Shown here: positions 1 through 8,376 of the stretch, one piece after another | Layout: each line of letters opens with the position of its first letter | Numbering within the stretch: the stretch's first letter is position 1 | Assembly: GCA_025201765.1 (NCBI GenBank) | Contig: MU623751.1 | Coordinates: forward strand, 1-11,611 | Direction of reading: 5' to 3' | DNA length: 11,611 nucleotides | Source of the DNA: Daldinia sp. FL1419 | Lineage: Eukaryota; Ascomycota; Sordariomycetes; Xylariales; Hypoxylaceae | The notes under the pieces: generated by a model | Database searches by the model: none | What the model was told of the DNA's origin: nothing | The model's input: only the letters and a program-made list of their open reading frames with translations | Translations under genes and position numbers: made by a program

Positions 1-542
1 TATAACCTTAATATCTTTTAAAAATAAAATAACTATCCTAACTTTAAAGATAATTTATGAATTAATTTAATTAAATAATCATAATTTAAAAATGTTAATT
101 TATATTGTTAAAAATAAATATTATATTAATAAATTAATTTTTAAAATAAATTTTTTTATAATCTTTTAATTTAAATTAGTTATAGAAAATAATATATATA
201 TTAAAATCATAGTTTTTAAAAATGTGGTAATTAAAATTCTATTATTAGTTTATTAAAAGTTTAATTAAATTAAAAATAAAATTGTTAAAGGTATATTATT
301 AATAAGAAATTAAATATTATTAATAATATAAATTTAATTAATAATAATAATAAATTTAATGAGAAAGAATTTGATTAAAAACCTATTGAACTTAAAGAAG
401 GTAAAAAGATTATCATAAACCTTATAAATAATTAATTTATTAATATAATGAGTAAAATTATAAATAATATATACCAAAAAATCAAAAAAATATATTTTAA
501 TATTTTATACTTGCCTAAAAGAATATAATTAAAATTAATATT
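1..542. other. AT-rich stretch, possibly gag/protease remnant of the gypsy element
   Basis: No intact reading frame is present. The stretch lies directly upstream of decayed gypsy pol, where gag and protease would be expected on the + strand. From 361 to about 540 frame 1 is crossed by only a few TAA codons and is lysine and isoleucine rich, as a mutated coding sequence would be, but I recognise no protease or zinc-knuckle motif. The 5' LTR of the element is not identifiable and may lie outside the window. Confidence 0.3.
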
Positions 543-1376
543 ATATATAAATTAAAAATCAAAAAAATTCAATCAATAGATAATATACCATCAAACAGTT
601 TAATACCCTTAGGATTACTTAATTAGAAAAAAGATATATTAAAGAAAGTTTTTAAAAATATTAAAAAACCTAACCCTTTATAATTAAATAGATTATATAA
701 AAATATTACCTAATAATTTACTAAATAATTAAAAAAAATATAATTAATTTCTGAATGTTTTAAAAATTTGAAAAGTAAATTAAAAGATATAGAATTTATT
801 AATTAGGAGAAAGAAATACTTATTGAAATGTTATTTTGCTGAAAAATGGCATTAATTTAAAACTTTAATGAATTTGGAAAAATAAGATCAAAAATAATAT
901 TTAATTATATTATTAAAATTATTTTATATAAAGTATAGTAATTAAAAGGTATTTTTATATTTGTTTTATTAAAAGATTAGATTATTGAAATTTTTAGGAA
1001 TTAAATTAAATATAGGATTTTTAAGGAAAATTATAATTTATATTGTAATTTTTAATTTATAATAAAAAAAAATGGTGGTTTATAATTAATTAATTTAATA
1101 ATTAAGTTAAATATTGTTACAATTAGGGATACTTTTCTATTTAAAGATTATAATTCTTTTATTAAAGAATTTGTTATATATATTATACTTTCTTGTATTA
1201 ATTTATTTTTAAGGTATAATCAATTGGATTTATTAGTTTATAGTAGAGATATAATTACTTTTTCTATGTCTTTAAGATCTTTATAAATAATAATAATATT
1301 TTAAAAAATAATAAATTTAGTAGTATATTTTTTTAAGATTATGAATTATATTTTGTATGATTTAGTATTATATATA

Positions 1377-1412
1377 TACAAATTTTTTTTTAATAATGTT
1401 AAAATTAAAGGA
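1377..1412 (+). other. Gypsy RT catalytic block with both aspartates lost
   Basis: In frame 3 the codons read Y-K-F-F-F-N-N-V-K-I-K-G. In related fungal gypsy elements this position carries the two catalytic aspartates followed by V and a K-G motif. Here both expected GAT/GAC codons (1392-1397) read AAT AAT, the outcome of G-to-A change. This places the polymerase active site and shows it is dead. Confidence 0.8.
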
Positions 1413-1883
1413 TTAATTATTAGATATAATAATTAAAAAATTTACCCTAAAATTAAGCGATTTGTATTAGAGTATATTAAAAATATTATTAATATTTTAT
1501 TAAATTTTAAATTAATTAAAACCATTATAAGTGTTAAGAAATCAGAATTTTATAAAATAAATATCAAAATTATTGGTTATATTTATGGATTAAATGGTTA
1601 GTTATTTGAAAAAGTTAAGGTTTTAAAAATCCTTAAATAAGAAAAATATAATAATATTAATAAAATCTGATTATTTTTAAGTTTTATAATATATTTTTAT
1701 ATATAAATTAAAAATTATATTATAGAAATCCTATTATTAATAAAGTTATTATATAAAAATGAGCTTTTTGTATGGAGTAAAATATAGAGTTAAGTGATGA
1801 TTAGGTTAAAAAATATTTTTATTATATTATTATGTTTTATTATAATAGATTATAAATTAGGATAATAAATAGTTTTTAAGATT

Positions 1884-2220
1884 GATGTTTTAAGGTAGGG
1901 ATGGGGTGTAATAATTGGCCAATTAAATAATTAATTTATTTTTAAATTTTGTAGGTATAAATTAGGAGTTTGGAAAGGATCTGAATTATGATATAATATT
2001 ATAAAATAAAAATGTTTAATAGTTATAAAATTATTTAAATGATTATGAAATTATATTTATAAAATCTGGTTCTTTTTAAAAATTAATATTAAAATTTTGA
2101 TTATTTAATTTAATGATAATTTTATAAATTTATCTGGTATAATATTAATAAGATGGATTGTATATATTAAGATATTTAATTTTAAAATAAAATATGTTGT
2201 AGGAAAAAATAATATTATTA
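1884..2220 (+). other. RNase H domain remnant of the gypsy pol
   Basis: From 1884 frame 3 reads D-V-L-R-stop-G-W-G-V-I-I-G-Q, which fits the conserved 'VDAS..GWG..L.Q' opening of gypsy RNase H; the stop TAG at 1896 replaces an arginine, glutamine or tryptophan codon. Near 1950-1980 a Y-K-L-G-V-W-K-G-S-E segment follows, and near 2151-2220 the domain ends with R-W-I-V-Y-I and V-V-G-K-N-N. The D at 1884 survives, but several stops interrupt the domain. Confidence 0.8.
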
Positions 2221-2630
2221 TGGATATTTTATTTTAAAAGTTAAATAATTCATTTAATTAAAATGATAAAAAATAGGAAGGTAATTTAAATGAGTTTATT
2301 AATTTTTAATTTAATATAATATTAATATATCTTGTATTAATAATGTTAGATCTTAAAAATCAAAATAAAATGTAATTAATTATTTTGTAATTGTTTGATT
2401 AGTGGAATTTAAAATTATAAGAGATAATATAATATTTATTAATATTTAGAATGTTTTTAAGATTTTTAATTAATAATATTTTTAAAGGATATAAAAGTTA
2501 TTTGAAATTCAAAATAAAAATATTGAAATATATTATATTTAATAGGATTTTATGGAGGAGGATGGATAAAGGATATTTTAATTATTACATTATTAATTAT
2601 GAATTAATAAGATAAAGAATTATAAAAAAA

Positions 2631-2760
2631 TTTTATATAGAGTATGATTATAAAAGAAGAAATTTAATATATTAATAAATTTTAATCTTATATTATTAAA
2701 AAGGTTTTATAAATATGTTAAAAAAGTGATTAGGGTATGTAAAGAATATTAATAAATAGA
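2631..2760 (+). other. Integrase zinc-binding region remnant
   Basis: Frame 3 reads F-Y-I-E-Y-D-Y-K-R-R-N from 2631. In the H2C2 integrase start the family shows 'LH.E.GHKGR', so the two histidine codons appear here as TAT at 2634 and 2649 (CAT to TAT). It continues with a Y-Y-stop-K-G-F pattern at 2691-2711, matching the 'RYWW.G.Y' that follows the first zinc ligands. The catalytic core downstream is too decayed to place its acidic residues. Confidence 0.65.
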
Positions 2761-3844
2761 TAAAAAAAATTTAATAGATTTTATAAATTATTTAATTTTT
2801 ATAGAAATCTTAATTTATTAAATTTTAAATGTTTAATATATATTAAATAATTTTAATTATAAAATAATTATTAAGATTTGAGAATAATTATCTAATTATT
2901 TAGAAATTTTATTATTTTATTTAATTAATTTCAAAAATATTATTAAATTTATAAAAGAAAAGATAATCTTTTAATATAATTAATTTCTTATAATTAAAAT
3001 AAATAAAAATCTAGAATTCAAAAATAAAATTATAAAAACCTATTAAGAATTTAATATATATTAAAAAATTAGATTAATTTATTCTTTATAAATTTAAAAT
3101 CAAATTAAAGTTGGTTATAAATTAATTAAATATAAATTAATAAAACTAATTAATAGAAAAGGAAAAAATTAAATTTAATTTTTAAATATTATAGTATGGG
3201 TTAATTAAATTTTAATAAAATTTTTATAATTTAATATTTATAAGATTATTTATAATAAATAATTAATATTTTTAATTAAAATTATTATATTATTATAAAG
3301 GATATTAAATTAGAAAAATATTAAAATTTTAGAAAAGTTTTTAGATATGTATATATATATAATTAAATATTAATTAATTAATATAGAAAAAATTTTATAA
3401 ATTATATAAAATAAATAATAAATTATAATAAATAGGAATAATAAATAAAATTTTGTAAAGATTAAAAAATAATTTTTAAATATTGGTAATTTAATTTTGA
3501 TTTATAATATAATCAGGTATATTAATATATTTAAAAATTAATAATTATAATATAGCTGGTATGGATCTTACCTAATTAACAGGATTCTAAATTAGAATCA
3601 ATATATGGTTAAAGAATTAAGTAGAAATAAATTAAAAGGTAATATATTAAGTGATAGATTGAAATTGTTTATATAGGATGAATAAAGATATTAGGAAATT
3701 ATTAATAAAAAATTTAATAAATAAATAATTAAATTAAAAATTAATTTATTTAATTAAATAAATATTAATTAAGAAATATTAATAATAGAATTAAAAAAGG
3801 AAGATTATAAAACTATAAAATATAAGATTGTGGTTAAGATATTT
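2761..3844 (+). other. Decayed 3' part of the gypsy element, no readable domain
   Basis: This kilobase lies between the integrase start and a purine tract that looks like the element's polypurine tract, so by position it should hold the integrase core and C-terminus. All three + frames are full of TAA and TAG, and I could not place integrase catalytic residues with confidence. No RNA gene or separate element is visible. Confidence 0.45.
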
Positions 3845-3862
3845 AGGGGGAGGTGGGAGGGA
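3845..3862 (+). other. Likely polypurine tract of the gypsy element
   Basis: AGGGGGAGGTGGGAGGGA is an 18-base, almost pure purine run in DNA that otherwise rarely holds two adjacent G+C bases. It stands downstream of pol on the coding strand, where the plus-strand primer of an LTR retrotransposon sits. Surviving G-runs fit a mutation process acting mainly on the C of this strand. The 3' LTR would begin inside or just after it, but no second LTR is in view to confirm this. Confidence 0.55.
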
Positions 3863-4100
3863 TATAAAGATTATATAAGGATTAATTAAAGATTTAAAGA
3901 ATTAGGGTTTTTTTTTTATTTAATTGTTTTTTTTATAATATTTTTAATTTATTTTTATTGAAATTAATTTATTGGTAAATAATATTGTTAATTCTGAGGA
4001 GTTTTAAATTGAGGTAATATAATTATATAATAAGTCCTACCTTATGAAAATCTTATTAATCTTTATGGAACCTATTCTTTTTAGGTTCTTATAGGTTTAT
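3863..4100 (+). other. Putative 3' LTR remnant
   Basis: Position immediately after the purine tract suggests the 3' LTR of the gypsy element. The sequence is AT-rich with long T runs (3909-3935) and ends before the inverted satellite fragments. No partner LTR is in the window, so length, terminal dinucleotides and target-site duplication cannot be established. Confidence 0.3.
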
Positions 4101-4185
4101 ATAGATATAAATAAATTTCCAGAAATTATTTTCTTATTTAATCAAATTAAGTTTGCAAGGATTATTACATTTTTTTTATAAATTT
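4101..4185 (-). repeat. Inverted, decayed fragment of the 8.4-10.4 kb satellite unit
   Basis: Read on the - strand this segment runs TCCTTGCAAACTTAATTTGA, then TTAAATAAGAAAATAATTTC, then TGGAAATTTATTTATAT. It follows the satellite body (seen for example at 9050-9110 and 9185-9245: a 'CTTGAGAACTTGAGCTGATC' block, then an 'AACAACTTCTGG' block) with mostly C-to-T and G-to-A differences. It is one partial unit in opposite orientation to the main array. Confidence 0.65.
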
Positions 4186-4374
4186 TATAATAGTTTATAA
4201 ATTTGCTTTTTCATTAAATATATTATTTATTCAATTTTATATACATTATCATTAACAAATAATTACTTTTATTAAATCTCTTACCTAATTATTTTAATAC
4301 CTTCTTTAGGATATAATCACCTTATATCTTCTGGCTTATACAACCTTTGGTTTGATATGGGTTAGTTGAAGTAT

Positions 4375-4411
4375 AAGGCATATCCTGCAGGAGCTATTAG
4401 AGCTCTTATTC
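4375..4411 (-). repeat. Inverted satellite fragment (head of the unit), well preserved
   Basis: The - strand reads GAGCTCTAATAGCTCCTGCA then GGATATGCC, identical over about 29 bases to the unit head at 8645-8673. It is G+C-richer than everything around it. With the body fragment at 4101-4185 it would make one satellite unit, but about 190 bp separate the two where a normal unit has roughly 35 bp, so something has been inserted or rearranged. The LINE fragment begins directly at its other edge. Confidence 0.75.
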
Positions 4412-5640
4412 ATTATAATAATAATATTATTGAAGCCTAAAAAGTCTAAAGAAGAAAAGAACTTTCCAAATATATATAAACCAATATCCCTCTTAAAAAC
4501 TATAAATAAAATAATTAAAAAAATAATAGCAAACTACATTACAACAATAACAAAATAATATTAATTATTTTTAAAAGGTTAAATAAAAAATAAACTAATT
4601 AAATCCATAAAAATAATCATTAAAATAATAATAAAGGCTATATATATTATATAATATATTAATATTATAATATTATTTTTATAATGAAATATTTTAGGCA
4701 TTTTTAATAATATTATTTTATAAAAGTTTATATATATATTACATCAAAAAAATACCTAATATAAATAATAAATTAGGTTAATAATTTTATAAAAAAACAA
4801 AAAATGTAATTAATTTTTAATAATGATAAAGGTAAAGTCTATTCCCTTACTACAAATATCCCATAAAATTTATTATTATTATTTATTTTATTTATTATTT
4901 ATATAATTACTTTATATAAAAAATTAAATTAAAAAAGTATTTCAATTATTAATTTTATGGATAATATAAATATATTAATAATAAAATATTTTATAATTAA
5001 AAATTATATTAAGTTAAAATAAATATATAAAATATGTTTAAATTGGATATGAAAATATAATATAATTTTTATAATATAAAAAACTAAATTTATATATTTT
5101 ATAAGGGTTTATTAAGTATTAATTATAAAAATTAAATTAGATGGTATAATTATTAAATTTAAGGAAAGTGTTAGGTTTTTTAAAATATGGTTAGATAGGA
5201 AATTTAAATGGAATAAATATTTAAAAACAATTAAAATAAAAAAAAATAGTATATCTTTTTTAAATTAATAATATTAATATAAGGTTATAATGTAGCCTAA
5301 TTAAAAGATATTTATATAAAATATAATATAAAATATAATAATATATAAAATGATGATGTAACATATTTTAAATCAGAATTATAAAGTAAAAAATATTGTT
5401 AAAAAATTGGGTACCATTTAATTAACTTATTTATAAAAAGTTAATAATATATATAAAATAATGGAAATATTATAATTAGAAATAAAATTAGGTTATTCCC
5501 TAATATATTTATATTTAAATATAATAATAATAATAATTAAATTTTATATGAATAATGGAGATTTTAATTTTAAAATTTAAAAAACAAAATAGAAAATTTA
5601 AAAATAAATAGAACTTTAGAAGTTTAAGAAATAATGGGGG
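4412..5640 (+). pseudogene. 5'-truncated LINE (Tad-like non-LTR) reverse transcriptase remnant
   Basis: Frame 2 (4412-4756) and then frame 1 (about 4774-5530) keep the order of a non-LTR reverse transcriptase as found in fungal Tad-clade elements. Blocks are K-P-I-S-L-L at 4478-4495 (usual 'YRPISLL'), then N-I-I-K-K-I-I-A-N, block A at 4688-4708 (N-I-L-G-I-F-N for 'D.SGAFD'), N-I-P-stop-N at 4855-4869 (for 'GIPQG'), F-M-D-N-I at 4954-4968 (for 'F.DD'), and a thumb motif W-L-D-R-K-F-K-W-N at 5188-5214, then K-K-L-G-T-I near 5401-5418. Stops are mostly TAA from expected CAA/CAG. There is one frameshift between 4757 and 4774. The apurinic endonuclease domain and ORF1 normally upstream are missing. 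The 3' end is not defined; no poly-A tail is distinguishable in such DNA. Confidence 0.85.
4954..4968 (+). other. LINE RT catalytic 'F-x-D-D' block, second aspartate lost
   Basis: Frame 1 codons TTT ATG GAT AAT ATA read F-M-D-N-I. The first aspartate survives and the second is AAT, a G-to-A change from GAT. With the block A aspartates at 4688 and 4706 also read as AAT, three catalytic-site aspartate codons have mutated the same way. Confidence 0.8.
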
Positions 5641-5864
5641 TTTTTCGCTATTATTTAAATATTAAATATATATATTATAAAAATTAAGGTTAATTAAAAT
5701 GTTAAATAAAAAAGATATTAATATTTTAAAAAAATCCTTTTAAATTATTAAATAAAAAAATAAAAATAATATAAAAAGGATATTATTATATTAATGGTTT
5801 AGTTATTATTCTTTAATATAAAAATTAATGATTGATATTTTAATTTATAGAAATATAAACTATT
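5641..5864. other. AT-rich stretch after the LINE, no gene seen
   Basis: By position this could hold the LINE C-terminus and 3' UTR, but I see no motif in any frame. A short G-run near 5636-5640 and a TTTTTCGC at 5641-5648 are the only G+C-bearing spots. It ends abruptly at the G+C-rich island at 5865. Confidence 0.4.
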
Positions 5865-6127
5865 CCCTGGAGGAGCTGCAGCAAAGCCTCAGCAATTGAC
5901 TCCCGGAATTGCGCCGGAAAGGCGTAGCCACGCTCCTCGTGCAGTTCCCCGTCTTCAACGAGCAAATCGTCTTTATGATATGCAGCTGCACTGGGGTTAT
6001 AATTTTGGTATAATATAATATTAAAATAACATATTAAATCTAAGATGTTATGATAATTTCCTACGAGGGGATCAAAATATTTAAAGAAAATTAATAATAG
6101 GATAATATTAGAAAAATAATAGAGCAT
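5840..6127 (-). pseudogene. Possible coding remnant spanning the island, function unrecognised
   Basis: A 95-codon - strand frame is open from an ATG at 6127 to a stop at 5840. Residues 44-88 fall in the unmutated island. There they look like ordinary protein: acidic and mixed (H-K-D-D-L-L-V-E-D-G-E-L-H-E-E-R), then an amphipathic stretch (F-R-E-S-I-A-E-A-L-L-Q-L-L-Q), with third codon positions often C or G. Residues 1-43 lie in mutated DNA and are I/L/F/Y/N rich. The codon before the ATG is TAA, which could be a mutated CAA or CGA, so the true frame may extend upstream and the ATG need not be a real start. The + strand frame over the island is also open but gives a P/A/R-rich product typical of an antisense shadow. 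I recognise no family. The second copy holds the same frame in decayed form. Confidence 0.4.
5865..5998 (-). other. G+C-rich island that escaped C-to-T mutation
   Basis: By my count about 57% of these 134 bases are G or C, against about 13% in the aligned partner 7813-7946. Of the differences, 39 are C in the island and T in the partner, and 22 are G in the island and A in the partner. It therefore shows something close to the pre-mutation sequence of this repeat. Edges are sharp: AT-only sequence resumes at 5864 on the left and about 6000 on the right. Confidence 0.9.
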
Positions 6128-6240
6128 TTATAAATATGTAAACTTTTTTTTATTTAATATAATGTATATATAAAAATGAAATGGGTTTTTTAAGGCAATA
6201 TTGAATTATAAACATAATAGATATAATAATATTATATTGT
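5865..6240. repeat. Direct repeat, copy 1 (partner at 7813-8189)
   Basis: The copy aligns with 7813-8189 at a constant offset of 1948 bp for at least 155 columns, with small gaps later (offset 1949 near 6238). The first 134 bp are G+C-rich and the rest is AT-rich in both copies. Further shared landmarks include GGGGATCAAAATATTT at 6067 against GGGATTAAAATATTT at 8016, and the TTTATAAATATGTAA at 6127. The pair could be LTRs of a small element of about 2.3 kb, or two copies of a 1.95-kb duplication. I see no target-site duplication or canonical LTR ends. Confidence 0.88.
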
Positions 6241-6695
6241 AATATTATAAAACATAAACAAAATATATAAAAAGGATTAAGATTAATTAAAAAGGGCTAT
6301 AGGTTAATAATATTATTTTAAGTTATTTTGGAAAGTAAATATAATATTATAATATTAAAAAAAAAATTGTAAAAGTAAGAATATATAATAATTTTTTATA
6401 AAAATATAAAATCATTTATATATATTTATATTTTATATAAATTGTATATATCTCAACCCTTCCTTAGAATAATTTCTTTATAATATAATAATATTTTTAT
6501 TATTTATTAAAAAAAATAATAAAACCATTTTAAACCTTATTATTGCCCTACATATGGGTTGTTATTATATTATTTTATATAATTAATATTATAATGTATA
6601 AAATATTTTTTTATATTAAGGTTTAATTATTTTTATTGGAGGGTAAATTTTAATAAAAATACAGGGTAAAGTTAAAGCTATAATAATGTAACTTA
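6241..6695. other. AT-rich stretch inside the duplication, no gene seen
   Basis: No open frame or recognisable motif on either strand. Small surviving C or G clusters (TCTCAACCCTTCC near 6451-6463, GCCCTACATATGGGTTG near 6545-6560) do not match other repeats in the window. Confidence 0.4.
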
Positions 6696-6791
6696 TTTAG
6701 ATAGGTAGTGAGTAGGTTTTTTCCGGAACACAGTTCCTACCTAGAATAAATACTAAGAGATGGATTGGATATCTGTAATATATTCTAGGTA
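6696..6791. repeat. Small less-mutated spot with nested inverted repeats
   Basis: TACCTAGAATA at 6738-6748 is repeated inverted as TATTCTAGGTA at 6781-6791, an 11-bp perfect arm with a 32-bp loop. Just left of it are TTCCGGAA (6721-6728, self-complementary) and GGAAC-ACA-GTTCC (6725-6737), a 5-bp-arm hairpin; TAGGTAG near 6700 is complementary to the CTACCTA at 6737-6743. Such spots can be element termini, but I cannot tie this one to a known LTR or MITE. Confidence 0.55.
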
Positions 6792-7812
6792 AATTAGGGT
6801 AATAATAAATAAATAAATAAATATAAACTATTGGTATTATTATAAATATATATTAAAAAAATAAGATTAAAGGTTTTTTTATTTAATAAAAAGATTTTTG
6901 GAATAAATATTTTTAGGTGTAAATATAATAAAAAAGAAATAATATAATATATAATTTTTAAATATCTTAAATATATTCTAATATAGATCTATTTTAAATA
7001 GAATTTAACTCTGAAAATTCTTTTAATTATTATAGATTATAAAAAAGTATTATTTAATTTTAATAAAGTTTTATTAGTAATTTATTAGTTTTTTAAATAA
7101 ATTTAATTATTTATATATAAAATAATATTATAATTTATTTAATATAAATGTTTTTAGAAATTTTATATTAAGTGGGAAGAATTTATAATTAAATAAAAGA
7201 ATATAAGTAATAATATATTAATAGGGTCTTTTAAAAGGATTATATTTATCCAAAATTATTTTGTATTTATTTTAAATTATATTTATTAAAAAAAAAAAAT
7301 TTGTATTTATTTCTTTATTTTTTTTGTTTTTTTAATTATATATATTAGGGAATTTTGAGTAAGGGTAAATGTATTTTTAAAAGGAGGATTATGTTTATTA
7401 GGATTTGAATTTGAATATATTAGGAAGTTGTTAAGGATTTGTAATGAATTATTATTAGGGAATAATAAAATATTTAATGTTAATTGAATTTTATAAGTAA
7501 AAGATTGTTATAATAATAATATATAAGGATAATATAGATTATTAAAGATGAAATAATATATATATATATATTTTTAAAATTAATTTCTTTATAAATTTTA
7601 TATTATAATTAATAAATATTAATGGAATGGATATAAAGTGAAATTATATTATGAAATAATTATAATATTGGTAATATTAAAATAAATAATTTTTTTGGGA
7701 TTATTGGAATATATAAAAATTATGGATTTAATAAGTAAGGGATTAAATATAATAAAAATAATTATTAGATATTATTAATAATTTTTTAATAAATTTCTTA
7801 AGGCTTTAAAAG
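6792..7812. other. AT-rich stretch between the direct repeats, no gene identified
   Basis: G clearly outnumbers C on the + strand, as in the decayed coding strand of the gypsy element, so a + strand coding ancestor is possible. Segments near 7150-7200 and 7350-7450 have fairly few stops, but I recognise no motif. A T-rich tract runs from 7308 to 7335. Nothing else can be supported. Confidence 0.35.
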
Positions 7813-8189
7813 TTTTGGAAAAATTGTAATAAAGTTTTAATAATTAATTTTTAGAATTGTATTGGAAAGGTATAATTATATTTCTTATATAACTTTTTAT
7901 TTTTAATAAGTAAATTATTTTTATAATATATAATTATATTGGGATTGTAATTTTAATGTAATATGATATTAAAGTATTATATTATATTTAGAATATTATA
8001 ATAGTTTTTAATAAAGGGATTAAAATATTTAAAAAAAATTAATAATAAAATGAAATTAAAAAGATAATAGAATATTTATAAATATGTAAGTTCTTTTTAT
8101 TTAATATAATATATATATATAAAAGTAAAATAAATTTTTTAAAATATAATTGGATTGTAAATATAATAAATATAGTAATATTATATTAT
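7813..8189. repeat. Direct repeat, copy 2 (fully mutated partner of 5865-6240)
   Basis: Over 7813-7948 all 63 differences from copy 1 are transitions, with no gap and no transversion. Sixty-one are C-to-T or G-to-A toward this copy, and two go the other way (T at 5945 against C at 7893, A at 5999 against G at 7947), consistent with the same process acting on copy 1. Transversions appear only further right. Homology ends at about 8189, where a small hairpin begins. Confidence 0.88.
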
Positions 8190-8205
8190 CCAGGACGAAG
8201 TCCAA
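8190..8205. other. Short G+C-bearing hairpin at the end of the duplication
   Basis: GGAC (8193-8196), GAA loop, GTCC (8200-8203) forms a 4-bp stem, flanked by AT-rich arms (ATATTATATTAT on the left, AATATATTATA on the right) that are loosely complementary. It sits exactly where the two direct copies stop matching, so it may mark an element end or insertion point. Confidence 0.45.
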
Positions 8206-8241
8206 TATATTATACTAAAATTTTCTAATAAATTACTATGT

Positions 8242-8376
8242 GAAATTAATAAGAAATTAATAAGAAATTAATAAATAATTAATAATAATTAATAATAATT
8301 AATAAGAACTAATAAGAACTAATAAAAGCTAATAAGAGTTGATAAGAGCTAATAAGAACTAATAAGAGTTGATAAG
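8242..8376 (+). repeat. 10-11-bp minisatellite, about 13 copies, graded by mutation
   Basis: Copies read GAAATTAATAA (first three), then TAATTAATAA types, then GAACTAATAA, AAGCTAATAA, GAGTTGATAA, GAGCTAATAA, GAACTAATAA and GAGTTGATAA. All can be derived from GAGCTGATAA by C-to-T or G-to-A changes. Mutation is heaviest at the left and lightest at the right. The GAGCTGAT core also occurs in the long satellite that starts just downstream (GAGCTGATC). Confidence 0.85.

Larger units (their letters stand above)
543..2760 (+). pseudogene. Ty3/gypsy retrotransposon pol remnant (RT, RNase H, integrase start)
   Basis: Frame 3 of the + strand keeps the order of a Ty3/gypsy polyprotein across about 2.2 kb with no frameshift that I can see, but with dozens of stop codons, mostly TAA. 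Traceable blocks are an RT lead-in at 861-884 (seen as NFNEFGKI), an LINP-like block before the fingers near 1085-1110, the RT active-site block at 1377-1412, the tether/RNase H start at 1884-1922, the RNase H end around the TGG at 2154, and the His-His zinc-binding start of integrase at 2631-2660. The arrangement and wording match the fungal gypsy group whose RT reads close to 'PQG-TNS' and 'PF-DDV-KGP' (family knowledge). Cytosines are depleted while many TGG and GGA codons survive, so C-to-T change on the coding strand dominates. It cannot encode an enzyme. The exact ends are uncertain. Confidence 0.87.

Noticed and set aside
1892..1912. A second polypurine tract (AAGGTAGGGATGGGGTGTA)
   Set aside because: It lies inside the RNase H frame and encodes the expected G-W-G motif, so it is coding sequence of pol.
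5865..5998. + strand protein from the island
   Set aside because: The + frames give a P/A/R-rich product or a stop within 13 codons, as expected opposite a real - strand frame.
6696..6791. tRNA gene, because of the stem-rich spot
   Set aside because: No cloverleaf can be drawn: the D-arm and T-arm consensus sequences are absent and the stems are nested inverted repeats.
8190..8205. Hammerhead-type ribozyme, because of GGACGAA
   Set aside because: The CUGAUGA core strand and the third stem are not present in the flanks; only a 4-bp stem with a GAA loop can be drawn.
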